Below the pieces are notes generated by a model. That model had not been told where the DNA came from. It ran no database searches and saw only the letters and a list, made by a program, of their open reading frames with translations. Positions 63,618-64,000 of a stretch of 64,000 nt of DNA are shown here, one piece after another; within the stretch, counting starts at the first letter, position 1, and every line of letters starts with the position of its first letter. The position numbers and the translations under genes were made by a program. Where the stretch lies: contig CAMFIB010000001.1 of NCBI GenBank assembly GCA_945952465.1, forward strand, positions 558,001 through 622,000, in the 5' to 3' direction. This stretch comes from an uncultured Pseudomonadota bacterium. Lineage in GTDB: Bacteria; Pseudomonadota; Gammaproteobacteria; Burkholderiales; Burkholderiaceae_C.

Positions 63618-64000
63618 TCAGCTGACTTCGCCCATCTGGCTTTGCAGGTAGTTCTGCAGGCCGACCTTGTCGATCAGGTCGAGCTGGGTCTCGAGAAAGT
63701 CGATGTGCTCTTCGGTGTCGTCGAGGATTTCCTGGAGCAGGTCGCGCGAGCCGTAGTCGCGCGAGAGTTCGCATTGGGCAATGCCGGCCTTGATGGTGGC
63801 TTGCGCGCCTTGCTCGCTCTTCAGGTCGCAGGCCAGCGCTTCGGGCACCGATTCACCGACCATCAGCTTGCCGAGGTCTTGCAGGTTGGGCAGGCCGTCG
63901 AGCATGAAGATGCGGTCCATCAGCTTGTCGGCATGCTTCATCTCGCCGATCGACTCTTCGTATTCCTTCTTGGCCAGCTTGTCGAGGCCCCAGTGCTTCA
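63618..64000 (-). CDS. bfr: Bacterioferritin, 3' part
   Basis: C-terminal 127 residues of a ferritin-like iron-storage protein; the frame continues past the window edge (HWGLDKLAKKEYEESIGEMKHADKLMDRIFML). Ferroxidase residues E-x-x-H (ESIGEMKHADKL) and EEHIDFLETQLDLI are present, as is the haem-binding type Met (HADKLMDRIFM). It stores iron and protects DNA. Start outside the window. Confidence 0.95.
   Translation of the reverse strand, partial: KHWGLDKLAKKEYEESIGEMKHADKLMDRIFMLDGLPNLQDLGKLMVGESVPEALACDLKSEQGAQATIKAGIAQCELSRDYGSRDLLQEILDDTEEHIDFLETQLDLIDKVGLQNYLQSQMGEVS

Overview
The window is 64 kb of GC-rich chromosome from a betaproteobacterium, most likely Burkholderiales, family Comamonadaceae. 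This rests on gene order (carB-greA, yhbY/rlmE-ftsH-folP-glmM, rpsP-rimM-trmD-rplS, dnaX-ybaB-recR), protein flavour, and two kinds of dispersed repeat. No species call is attempted. It is almost all core genome; no prophage, insertion sequence, tRNA, rRNA or CRISPR array was seen.

Layout. 1-9.9 kb: 3' part of carB, a Kdo hydroxylase, greA, yhbY and the conserved rlmE-ftsH-folP-glmM block. 10-27 kb: a phosphate district. It holds an OlsB-like / PlcP-like / glycosyltransferase operon (membrane-lipid replacement), ppk1, sixA, a histone-H1-like gene, ppx, a fasciclin lipoprotein, pstSCAB-phoU and phoBR. PHO-box-like direct repeats lie in front of the lipid operon, ppk1, pstS and the divergent fasciclin gene, so one regulon plausibly covers most of this region. 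26-31 kb: MATE exporter, GT-C membrane protein, rpmE2, rho, trxA. 31-37 kb: an AddB/AddA-like helicase-nuclease pair.

37.3-46.2 kb is the main accessory island: wecB, a BcsB-like gene, an NfrB-like glycosyltransferase with a C-terminal MshEN-type domain, an NfrA-like TPR/outer-membrane protein and a glycosidase-like lipoprotein. It resembles the E. coli phage-N4-receptor (NGR) exopolysaccharide pathway, with a BcsB-like subunit and its own wecB, behind an AT-rich 309-bp region with two dyads. 46-53 kb: flavoprotein, panE, SRP RNA (minus strand), dnaX-ybaB-recR and an orphan substrate-binding protein. 53-64 kb: ribosomal/tRNA-modification operon, NUDIX, CbiB-like, rsgA-phhB-M48 protease, orn, a DEAD-box helicase with a long structured leader, and bacterioferritin cut by the window edge.

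Two cross-cutting signals stand out. First, a repeat with fixed spacing (AGTCAGC core, 15 nt, then a 17-nt GCT...AGC dyad) occurs seven times, six of them inside genes and all in the sense orientation. Second, seven genes have a -10-like hexamer only 6-7 nt before the ATG, suggesting leaderless transcripts. dnaX also carries a run of nine A whose -1 frame stops after six codons, consistent with a short gamma-like product.
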